This document shows, piece by piece, positions 33,530 through 40,592 of a stretch of 45,730 nt of DNA. The DNA comes from Clostridia bacterium. GTDB lineage: Bacteria; Bacillota; Clostridia; Oscillospirales; Acutalibacteraceae. The position numbers were made by a program, and so were the translations under genes. Below the pieces are notes generated by a model, which saw only the letters and a list, made by a program, of their open reading frames with translations, made no database searches and was not told the DNA's origin. Numbering within the stretch: position 1 is the first letter of the stretch; the number at the start of each line of letters is the position of its first letter. The stretch lies in contig CAAEIM010000193.1 in assembly GCA_900755995.1 (NCBI GenBank), positions 1 to 45,730 on the forward strand, written 5' to 3'.

Positions 33530-34042
33530 TTATATATTATGAAGATTAAGCTTTTCCATTATTTTGTCAACAGTATCTTCAAGGCTTGAAGCGTTTTCAA
33601 AATCAACCGTTACATCTGCATATTTTTCATAAAGAGGTATTCTTTCCTTATAAACGTCATCAAGATTTTCACCGTTTTTAAAGGCAATTCCCCTTGTCTT
33701 AATATTTGTGACTCTGCGCTTAATTTCACAAAGCGGAACTTTTATGTAAACCACTGTACCGCAGGCTTTGAGATGCTGCATAGCTTTTTCACTGAGCACG
33801 ATTGAACCTCCCGTAGCCACAACGGTATTTTCGCAGTCAAGCTCCTCGCCCACCTCATTTTCAATTCTTAAAAAAGCCTCATAGCCATCTTCATTAAGAA
33901 TTTTTTGAAGCTTTTTTCCTGTCTTTTTAATAATCACGAGGTCTAAGTCCACAAATGAATGGCAGCTGTATTTTGCAAGCAGAACGCCCAGCGTACTCTT
34001 TCCCGAACCCGGCATTCCAATAAGTATAATGTTATTTTTCAT
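33530..34042 (-). CDS. Shikimate kinase-like protein, divergent
   Basis: 170-aa P-loop kinase of shikimate kinase length. Walker A is G-M-P-G-S-G-K-S-T (9-17), R117 starts the lid region (R-G-I-A) and R134 lies in R-I-P-L-Y. Several positions depart from the classic enzyme: the substrate-site F-R-x-x-E is F-L-R-I-E (57-61) and the A-T-G-G-G loop is A-T-G-G-S (77-80). It could still be AroK, but a related small-molecule kinase is possible. It begins one base after the pyruvate kinase stop and shares its transcript. No other aromatic-pathway gene is near. Confidence 0.75.
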   Translation of the reverse strand: MKNNIILIGMPGSGKSTLGVLLAKYSCHSFVDLDLVIIKKTGKKLQKILNEDGYEAFLRIENEVGEELDCENTVVATGGSIVLSEKAMQHLKACGTVVYIKVPLCEIKRRVTNIKTRGIAFKNGENLDDVYKERIPLYEKYADVTVDFENASSLEDTVDKIMEKLNLHNI

Positions 34043-34043
34043 C

Positions 34044-35486
34044 TTATAAAATCCTCACATTAAGAGAGTCTGTGCTTGAAGTAGGAGCAGTTCTGTTTGA
34101 AGAAATTACAACTACAATATCGCCCTTTTTAAAATATCCTGTGCTGAGTGCTTTTTCCATAGCCTGCTTTGTAATGGCGTCGGAGGTCTTTTTTTCCTCG
34201 CCGATAAGAGCAGTTATGCCCCAATTCAAGCTGAGCTTTTTACAGACAAGTGAAGATGTTACAACCGCAATAATCGGAACATCCGGACGGAAATGCACCA
34301 TTGCCCTTGCAACTCTGCCCGTTGCGCTCTCCACTATGATTGCTCTTGCGCCAATCTGATGAGCAATATCTCTTGCCGCACGGCAAATACTGCTTCTGAT
34401 TGGATTGCTGTCCTCAACACTGTGATTCTCAATATAATCTTTAAGAGCTGTAAACTCACCGTTCTGTTCAGCCTCAAAGCAAATAGCGTCAAGCGCCTTA
34501 ACGCTTTCTACGGGATATTTTCCTGCTGCCGACTCGCCTGAAAGCATAACAGCGCTTGTACCGTCATATACGGCGTTTGCAACGTCGCTGATTTCGGCTC
34601 TGGTAGGCCTTGGGGCAGATGTCATACTCTCAAGCATCTGTGTCGCAGTGATAACATATTTGCCGTTTGCAACGCACTTTCTGATGAGTGTTTTCTGAAT
34701 TTCCGGAAGCTTGATAAACGGAATTTCAACACCCATATCGCCTCTTGCAACCATAACGCCGTCTGCACATTTGATAATTTCGTCCATATCGTCAACACCG
34801 CTCTGATTTTCAATCTTTGCGATAATTTCAACATATTCAAAGCCGAGGCTGTCGATAAAATCTCTTAATGTTGTAACGTCCTCGTGAGAGCGAACAAAAG
34901 AAGCGGCAACAAAGTTTGCCCCGTGAGTAAGACCAAACTCAATATCACGTCTGTCCTGTGAGCTTACATAAGGCATATTTATATGATAGCCCGGAATATT
35001 AATGCTCTTTTTGTTTTTGAGTGTGCCGCCCTTTACAACCTTGCACACAATTTCATTAGGCGTCATTTTTTCTACAGCAAATGAAATAAGTCCGTCATCT
35101 AAAAGCAGCTCTCTGCCGATAGCTGCATTGCCCTCTGCATTAAACAAATCCACAAGCTTAGGAAAAGAAATAGCCACGCCTGTTTCGTCGCCTACCTCCT
35201 TATTTTTACAAAGGCTGAAAAGCTGATCCTCAACAAGCTCTACGCTTCCGTTTTCAAAAGTACAAACTCTTACCTCGGGGCCCTTTGTATCAAGAAGAAT
35301 TGATACAGTCTTTCCGCTTTCGGCAATAGCCTCTTTAAGAATACTGAATGTGTTTTCTAAATCGTCATATGAACCGTGCGACATATTTATTCTCGCCACA
35401 TTCATACCTGCGCTAATCATCTCTAACAGTGTTTCCTTGTTATTGCACGCAGGACCGATAGTACACACAATTTTTGTTTTCCTCAT
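34044..35486 (-). CDS. pyk: Pyruvate kinase
   Basis: Last step of glycolysis: PEP + ADP to pyruvate + ATP in the cytosol. 480 aa, standard length without the extra C-terminal PEP-utiliser domain of Bacillus. It begins R-K-T-K-I-V-C-T-I-G-P-A. The active-site M-V-A-R-G-D-M-G-V-E and the I-I-A-K-I-E-N lysine-glutamate region are present, as is T-A-T-Q-M-L-E-S-M. The ATG at 35486 follows GGAGG; the reading from 35498 adds four residues. A good promoter lies 70 bp upstream, and the kinase gene at 33530 follows. Confidence 0.97.
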   Translation of the reverse strand: MRKTKIVCTIGPACNNKETLLEMISAGMNVARINMSHGSYDDLENTFSILKEAIAESGKTVSILLDTKGPEVRVCTFENGSVELVEDQLFSLCKNKEVGDETGVAISFPKLVDLFNAEGNAAIGRELLLDDGLISFAVEKMTPNEIVCKVVKGGTLKNKKSINIPGYHINMPYVSSQDRRDIEFGLTHGANFVAASFVRSHEDVTTLRDFIDSLGFEYVEIIAKIENQSGVDDMDEIIKCADGVMVARGDMGVEIPFIKLPEIQKTLIRKCVANGKYVITATQMLESMTSAPRPTRAEISDVANAVYDGTSAVMLSGESAAGKYPVESVKALDAICFEAEQNGEFTALKDYIENHSVEDSNPIRSSICRAARDIAHQIGARAIIVESATGRVARAMVHFRPDVPIIAVVTSSLVCKKLSLNWGITALIGEEKKTSDAITKQAMEKALSTGYFKKGDIVVVISSNRTAPTSSTDSLNVRIL

Positions 35487-35561
35487 AACGACCTCCATAA
35501 GTCAAGTGATTTGTTATTGCCATTTATACTAACATATCAATATCAGATTTTTATCGATTTC

Positions 35562-35590
35562 ATTATATACTATTATGGTGATTTTTTCAA
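35562..35590 (-). promoter_or_regulatory. Sigma-A promoter of pyk
   Basis: TTGAAA -35 (35585-35590), 17-bp spacer, perfect TATAAT -10 (35562-35567). Confidence 0.75.
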
Positions 35591-35681
35591 TAAATAATAT
35601 GTAAGTTTTAATAAATTCAATCCCCTTTTTATTATATCTTCAACAATTAATTACAGCCGGTATCATATAAATGTCCGACAG

Positions 35682-35707
35682 TCAGTGGACTGCGCTCATT
35701 CGGGCAA
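35682..35707 (+). repeat. Dispersed intergenic repeat, copy C
   Basis: CAGTCAGTGGACTGCGCTC then ATTCGGGCA. It shares the hairpin-forming CAG...CTG start and GC-CTC-ATTCG core of copies A and B but lacks the AT-rich tail. Confidence 0.5.
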
Positions 35708-35723
35708 TTTCCTAAAAAGCAAA

Positions 35724-35764
35724 AAAATACCGTCCGAAAACCAACAGGCATCGGGCGGTATTTT
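35724..35764. terminator. Terminator of the CotH-dockerin gene
   Basis: AATACCGTCCG pairs with CGGGCGGTATT (one mismatch) around a loop of about 13 nt, with T runs on both strands. It lies 11 bp after the stop at 35775. Confidence 0.75.
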
Positions 35765-35774
35765 CAATTTCTGC

Positions 35775-37754
35775 TTATTTATTTGCTATAATCGTCTGAA
35801 GCTCAGTAACATCACGTACGTCCTCAATGCCATTCTCATCGACATCTACCATATTCTTCCCCTCTTCATCAAGCGAGAAATTACCTACAAGGTAAAGCTG
35901 GAGTGTAGTTACATCTATGACGTCAATATTACCATCGTTATTAAAATCATTCTCAAGTCTTGGATTATCCGGCTTGTATTCATCATACATCTGACTGCTC
36001 ATCCAAGCTGCACGGCTTGTCAGCCAGTCAACACAATAATTATACATTCCGTCAAAATTATTACCGTATTTTACGGCTACAGGGCTTACTGTATATTCTC
36101 CGGTAGAATAATCAAAGGAAGCGGTATTAAGTCTGCTGTGGTCTGCTATCCAGCTGCCTGTATTGAGCAGCCAGCCGCTTTTGTAGTTCATCTCTGCACT
36201 GCCCGCAATGTAGCTGTAGTAAACATCAGAAGAATAAATCTCCCCCTCGCTTACTCCGCTTGACATAAAGGTGTTGATTGCAGGCACAAAGTCCTCAAAC
36301 CAAATCTTTGGCGCAGCCTCAAGAATATCAGAATTTCTTGCAATAAGATTCATAATATTGTTGGTTCTGTGGCTGTTTTTATTTTTGCCTTTATACTTGC
36401 ACCACCAGCCGCTGTAATCTTCGTAATCATTAACTCCGATGTCATTAAGCTCTCCGTCAATACCGACAGCATTACCGAGTGAATTATCGTAATCCCATAC
36501 AGGCGAACCATAGAACTTCCAATTTCCGTTTTCGTCCTGCTTGTATGTAAAGAAAAGGCTCGATACGCCCGAATCCCAGTTTTTGCCAAGCTCATTAATC
36601 AGATAAATCTTTGTTACAGAATCAATATCTATGTATTTATCCAAATCATCAGCTGAGTTTTTAAAGGCGTTGTACATAGAGTCAAATTTCTCTTTGACAT
36701 AATCCTTAACCTCGTTATAGCCCTTATCGCCTGGGTCAAGCTCAGGAGTTTTTATTGTAATCTTGTTGCCGCTTGCTGATTGGAAATAATAATCGTCATC
36801 ATTAGCACCTGCGTCAACCTCGCAAACAAAGGCAAAATCCTCGTTGATTGAACCGTCCTCGTTGAGATAGCCATCTTCGTCAATATCGCTTAAAAGATTA
36901 TTCTTTCCCGTGTCAACCTTCTGAGTCATCTGATAAGAGCCCCAGTAATAACCGTTTGAATAGAAGTCAACATAGCGTGAATCGGAAGCATAAGGCATAT
37001 CTACTGCATCAGAAAGGTCATACAAAAATCTGTTTCTTGAAAGCGAGTCGTCCTGATAATTGGCAAGAATAGAATATTTTTTACATTTATCCATTGAACC
37101 TACGGTTACGCTGTCGTTAAATGTAATGTTAAAAGCCTTTTTCGGCTTAGACCAAGTGGTGTTTCCTCTGCCCTTTATTTTTTTAACATCAGCAGACTCA
37201 AGCGTGCCGTCCGCATCAGTAATAGCGCCCGTTGCGCTTGCAGAGTTGCTCTTGGTCTGTGAAAGATATCTTATAAGTTCTGTACCGTAGCCGTCAGCAT
37301 TATCGTTATTAATATATACGGCAGCCTCAGCGGTCGATTTCATAAAATAAAGCTTTATTCTCTTGCCGTCAGCTCTTACTGAATATTCCACATTGGTTTC
37401 ATACGGAACAGATGCCGTTTTCAATGAATCAACGGTAACTCCGTTTATTGTGATTGCGTAAGAATAGGCATTATAAATATCCACCTTTTCATCATTTGCC
37501 GATGACGGGAGGAAGAAATACTTAGTGTCTGAATTAACCTCATTAAAGTCTTCATCGTGTACGCTCTGCCAGCTCTGCCATGCCTGAGTGTCATCAGAAT
37601 TAAGTACGGCATGAGCATACAATGCACCATAGGTTTTAAAATCGGGTGCAGAGACAGCGCTTGCATCAGTCTGAGCTGCAAACGCAGAAATTGAGAATCC
37701 CGCAGCAAGCATTACAGCCGAAAGACCGACTGCGGTAATGTTTCTAATTTTCAT
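35775..37754 (-). CDS. Secreted CotH-kinase-family protein with C-terminal dockerin
   Basis: 659-aa exported protein. The signal peptide is about residues 1-27 (ending A-F-A). The CotH-family region spans about 100-520, with G-R-G-N-T-T-W (195-201), Y-Q-D-D-S-L-x-R-N-R (233-242) and W-D-Y-D-N-S-L-G (420-427), the last matching the conserved acidic motif. Bacillus CotH phosphorylates coat proteins; in dockerin-bearing relatives the target is unknown. The last 57 residues form a type I-like dockerin with two calcium-loop repeats starting D603 (D-F-N-N-D-G-N-I-D) and D637 (D-V-D-E-N-G-I-E-D), each followed by a helix. The start follows AGGAG. A divergent cohesin lipoprotein is next door. CotH-dockerin architecture is known in cellulosome ruminococci. 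Confidence 0.88.
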   Translation of the reverse strand: MKIRNITAVGLSAVMLAAGFSISAFAAQTDASAVSAPDFKTYGALYAHAVLNSDDTQAWQSWQSVHDEDFNEVNSDTKYFFLPSSANDEKVDIYNAYSYAITINGVTVDSLKTASVPYETNVEYSVRADGKRIKLYFMKSTAEAAVYINNDNADGYGTELIRYLSQTKSNSASATGAITDADGTLESADVKKIKGRGNTTWSKPKKAFNITFNDSVTVGSMDKCKKYSILANYQDDSLSRNRFLYDLSDAVDMPYASDSRYVDFYSNGYYWGSYQMTQKVDTGKNNLLSDIDEDGYLNEDGSINEDFAFVCEVDAGANDDDYYFQSASGNKITIKTPELDPGDKGYNEVKDYVKEKFDSMYNAFKNSADDLDKYIDIDSVTKIYLINELGKNWDSGVSSLFFTYKQDENGNWKFYGSPVWDYDNSLGNAVGIDGELNDIGVNDYEDYSGWWCKYKGKNKNSHRTNNIMNLIARNSDILEAAPKIWFEDFVPAINTFMSSGVSEGEIYSSDVYYSYIAGSAEMNYKSGWLLNTGSWIADHSRLNTASFDYSTGEYTVSPVAVKYGNNFDGMYNYCVDWLTSRAAWMSSQMYDEYKPDNPRLENDFNNDGNIDVIDVTTLQLYLVGNFSLDEEGKNMVDVDENGIEDVRDVTELQTIIANK

Positions 37755-37793
37755 TGTAATCACTCCTAAAATTCATATGATTTTCACATATAT

Positions 37794-37822
37794 ATTGTAA
37801 CATATCTATTATTGATACACAA
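37794..37822 (-). promoter_or_regulatory. Promoter of the CotH-dockerin gene
   Basis: TTGTGT -35 (37817-37822), 17-bp spacer, TACAAT -10 (37794-37799), about 40 bp before the start. Confidence 0.5.
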
Positions 37823-37858
37823 TACAAAAATTTGTAAAACAATATTTAATTTTTGTTC

Positions 37859-37887
37859 TTTACTTTTTATGATATATTTTTTATAAT
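37859..37887 (+). promoter_or_regulatory. Promoter of the cohesin lipoprotein gene
   Basis: TTTACT -35 (37859-37864), 17-bp spacer, TATAAT -10 (37882-37887), divergent from the CotH promoter within 40 bp, so a shared regulator could act on both. Confidence 0.6.
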
Positions 37888-37934
37888 ATATCTTGCTGTA
37901 ATTGGCACAATAAATTTAGATAAGGAATGATATA

Positions 37935-38780
37935 ATGAACAACCAATCAAATAAAGCAAAACGATTTTCTGCTGCGTTTTTGGCCGCAGTAATGGCTGTG
38001 ATAGTTTCAACTGCAAGTATAATGACCGGCTGCAATAACAAAGGTGAAAGCTCATCTGTATCTGCAACTGTTCAATCCACTGCTTCGACGGATGCAGGTG
38101 CAACAGAAAGCAGCACAAATGCAGCAAGCGAAAAATCCGAGAGTGAGGAGGATGCCGAGAACAGCAAAACCGACAGTTCGGCTTCTGATACATCAAATAA
38201 ATCGGAGTCAAAGGCATCTTCTGATTCGTCAAACAGTTCTTCAAAATCCGACTCGTCACAGAGCGGAGGCACTAATAATAATTCCGATAATAATTCCAAC
38301 AATAATTCCAATAGTAATTCAAATAATAATTCCGATAACGGCAATTCGTCAAATAACAATAAAGGAAACTCACTTTCCGTTGACGGGCATAATTACTCAA
38401 AGGGCGACACAGTAACCGTTACCTACTCGGTTAAAAGCACCAAGGTTCTTGCAAACTTTCAGGGAACAGTAAAATACGATTCTTCGAAGCTTAAGGTTAA
38501 AACATCTATACTGCAAAAACCGGCTAATGCCAGCAGCATAATTAATTCTAAAACAGCAGGTGTAATCAATTTTAACGGTTCCGACATAACTACAGGCTAT
38601 GATTACACAAACGGCGGCGATTTACTTGTTGTGACTTATGAGGTTACCGGCACAGGCTCTGCATCTACAAGCTTTGTGTGGCAGTCAGCTAGTACAATCG
38701 AGAACAGCAAAATCATTTCACATATTGATGACAACGGAAAATCCGACGGTACAGTTACACTTTCAACATCTTACAATTAA
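37935..38780 (+). CDS. Lipoprotein with cohesin-like domain
   Basis: 281-aa exported lipoprotein. The signal peptide ends in the lipobox M-T-G-C33. A long disordered linker (34-145) rich in Ser, Asn, Asp and Glu would lift the C-terminal domain off the membrane. The domain (about 147-281) reads as a cohesin-type beta sandwich: Y-S-K-G-D-T-V-T-V-T-Y-S-V at the start, N-F-Q-G-T-V-K-Y-D-S-S-K-L-K-V near strand 3, and D-L-L-V-V-T-Y-E-V late, all as in cohesin/CBM-X folds. The adjacent divergent dockerin protein strengthens a cohesin role, but a related dockerin-independent fold is not excluded. RBS AAGGA. The linker DNA includes five 12-bp repeats. Confidence 0.78.
   Translation: MNNQSNKAKRFSAAFLAAVMAVIVSTASIMTGCNNKGESSSVSATVQSTASTDAGATESSTNAASEKSESEEDAENSKTDSSASDTSNKSESKASSDSSNSSSKSDSSQSGGTNNNSDNNSNNNSNSNSNNNSDNGNSSNNNKGNSLSVDGHNYSKGDTVTVTYSVKSTKVLANFQGTVKYDSSKLKVKTSILQKPANASSIINSKTAGVINFNGSDITTGYDYTNGGDLLVVTYEVTGTGSASTSFVWQSASTIENSKIISHIDDNGKSDGTVTLSTSYN
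38277..38336 (+). repeat. Five 12-bp tandem repeats encoding an Asn/Ser linker
   Basis: Five units close to AATAATTCC-NNN lie in frame and encode N-N-S-x. In-frame gain or loss of units would change linker length without breaking the gene. Confidence 0.85.
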
Positions 38781-38796
38781 ATTATTTGATAAATCA

Positions 38797-38825
38797 CCCT
38801 CCCGTATTGCTCGGGAGGGATTTTT
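38797..38825 (+). terminator. Intrinsic terminator of the cohesin gene
   Basis: CCCTCCCG and CGGGAGGG flank a 7-nt loop, followed by ATTTTT, 16 bp after the stop. Confidence 0.9.
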
Positions 38826-38833
38826 GCATACAA

Positions 38834-38867
38834 TAAGGCGAATATTCACAACGGAATATTCGCCTTA
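38834..38867. other. Perfect 14-bp inverted repeat between convergent genes
   Basis: TAAGGCGAATATTC and GAATATTCGCCTTA flank a 6-nt loop. It lies after the cohesin terminator and 20 bp beyond the citrate synthase stop. There is a short T run only on the plus side, so termination of citrate synthase is possible but not certain. Confidence 0.6.
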
Positions 38868-38887
38868 ATTTTAACTTAATGTATTAG

Positions 38888-40246
38888 TTATCTCTTGTCA
38901 AGCGGAGTATAATCTTTTTTAGTTGAAATGCTCATATATGCAGGACGGATAATCTTACCGGCATTAACAATTTCTTCAAGACGATGAGCACTCCAGCCTG
39001 CAATTCTGGCGGTTGCAAACAAAGGAGTGTAAAGCTCACATGGGATGTGAAGCATACTGTAGAGCAAGCCGCTGTAAAAGTCAACATTGGACGCAACGCC
39101 CTTGTATATTTTACGCTTTTTGCCTATAACCTGAGGTGCAAGTCTTTCAACTCTTTCATAAAGCGCAAAATCTTCATCGTAGCCCTCAGCCAGCGCAAGC
39201 TTCTGAACTGCTCCTTTTAGAATTATCTGACGAGGGTCGGAAATAGTATAAACAGCATGACCCATACCATAGATAAGACCCATTTTGTCGAAAGTCTGCT
39301 TTTCAAGGATTTTTTCAAGATAATTTGAAATTTCTTCATCATCTTTCCAATCCTTTATATGCTCTTTGATATCCTCAAACATATAGAAAACCTTGACATT
39401 CGCACCGCCGTGCTTTGGTCCTTTGAGTGATGCAAGCGCAGCAGCAATAGCAGAGTATGTATCTGTTCCGGAAGACGTTACAACATGGGTTGTAAAGGTT
39501 GAGTTATTACCGCCGCCGTGCTCCATATGAAGAATAAGTGCCATATCAAGTACCTTTGCCTCAAGCGGAGTGTACTTTCTGTCAGGGCGCAAAAGAGAAA
39601 GAATAACTTCAGCAGTTGACATTGTAGGCTCTGCACGGTGAATGTAAAGGCTCTTATCACGCAAGTAATGATTGTAAGCGTGGTAACCGTAAACCGAGAG
39701 CATGGGAAATACTGAAATCAACTGTATACACTGGCGAAGCACATTGTCAATAGATGTATCGTTAGGGTTATCGTCATAACAAAACAAAGTAAGAACGCTT
39801 CTTGCTATAGAATTCATCATATCATTGCTCGGTGCTTTAAGAATAACATCACGAACAAAATTCTGAGGCAGGGTTCTGTATTTTACAAGCAGCTCCTTAA
39901 AATCTTTAAGCTGAACGGCATTAGGCATTTCGCCAAAGAGAAGAAGATACACAACCTCTTCAAAGCCAAAACGATCGTCCTCAAGAATACCGCTTACAAT
40001 ATCATTAACATTGTAGCCACGATAATACAGTTCACCGTCACACGGAACGAGCTTACCGTCAACCTCTTTATTCTGAATAATTGCAGAAATATCTGTAAGA
40101 CCCGTTAATACACCCTTTCCGTCAAGGTCACGAAGCCCTCTTTTTACATTATACTTTGAATAAAGGCTGGGATCAATCTGCGAATTAAAAATCATTTTCT
40201 CCGCCAGATTATGAATAGCCGGTGTGTTATCAGAATAATTGCCCAT
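38888..40246 (-). CDS. gltA: Citrate (Si/Re-unspecified) synthase, GltA family
   Basis: Condenses acetyl-CoA and oxaloacetate to citrate, here probably for glutamate synthesis in an anaerobe with a partial TCA cycle. 452 aa, longer than compact Bacillus enzymes by an N-terminal extension of about 50 residues. The catalytic residues are in H-M-E-H-G-G-G-N-N-S (first His), G-M-G-H-A-V-Y (second His), and the later V-D-F-Y-S-G-L-L-Y (Asp). G-L-R-D-L-D-G-K-G-V-L near the N terminus fits the clostridial group. The ATG at 40246 follows TAGGAAG. Methylcitrate synthase activity cannot be excluded, but no prp genes are near. Confidence 0.92.
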   Translation of the reverse strand: MGNYSDNTPAIHNLAEKMIFNSQIDPSLYSKYNVKRGLRDLDGKGVLTGLTDISAIIQNKEVDGKLVPCDGELYYRGYNVNDIVSGILEDDRFGFEEVVYLLLFGEMPNAVQLKDFKELLVKYRTLPQNFVRDVILKAPSNDMMNSIARSVLTLFCYDDNPNDTSIDNVLRQCIQLISVFPMLSVYGYHAYNHYLRDKSLYIHRAEPTMSTAEVILSLLRPDRKYTPLEAKVLDMALILHMEHGGGNNSTFTTHVVTSSGTDTYSAIAAALASLKGPKHGGANVKVFYMFEDIKEHIKDWKDDEEISNYLEKILEKQTFDKMGLIYGMGHAVYTISDPRQIILKGAVQKLALAEGYDEDFALYERVERLAPQVIGKKRKIYKGVASNVDFYSGLLYSMLHIPCELYTPLFATARIAGWSAHRLEEIVNAGKIIRPAYMSISTKKDYTPLDKR

Positions 40247-40300
40247 CAAAATCACTTCCTACAATAAATATTATGAAATTACTATAATCATATAATTAGT

Positions 40301-40329
40301 ATTATATCACAAACCGCAATAAAAAGAAA
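40301..40329 (-). promoter_or_regulatory. Promoter of citrate synthase, extended -10
   Basis: TGaTATAAT extended -10 (core 40301-40306) with a weak TTTCTT -35 (40324-40329), 17-bp spacer. Confidence 0.6.
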
Positions 40330-40543
40330 GGTACAAATTTGATTTTATAGCTATATAAAAATTACGATTATGTCATTTTGCGTTTTTGTTATATCAACAG
40401 CATTTACAGTGTGGCAAAACGCTCTAAAATCCGCTCTTGAGCGAACAATATAATATAAGAAATTTACGTTTGATATTACCTTCTGCGCTTCTTAAAAGGC
40501 TCTATAGTAATGTCTGACTTCTGTTACAACTGCTGCTGTATGC

Positions 40544-40577
40544 AAAAAAGGGAATGGAGCATTTTCCATTCCCTTTT
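40544..40577 (-). terminator. Intrinsic terminator of the amylase gene
   Basis: AAGGGAATGGA pairs with TCCATTCCCTT around a 6-nt loop, then a long T run on the minus strand. It lies 16 bp after the stop. Confidence 0.88.
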
Positions 40578-40592
40578 TAGATTATGAATTAA

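Larger units (their letters stand above)
40247..40592. other. Gap between citrate synthase and the amylase gene
   Basis: It holds the citrate synthase promoter (40301-40329) and the amylase terminator (40544-40577). Between them is a short palindrome CGCTC-TT-GAGCG near 40433-40444 and AT-rich sequence. No further gene or RNA is supportable. Confidence 0.6.

Noticed and set aside
38277..38336. CRISPR-like or minisatellite array
   Set aside because: Units are 12 bp, contiguous and in frame within a coding linker, with no spacers.
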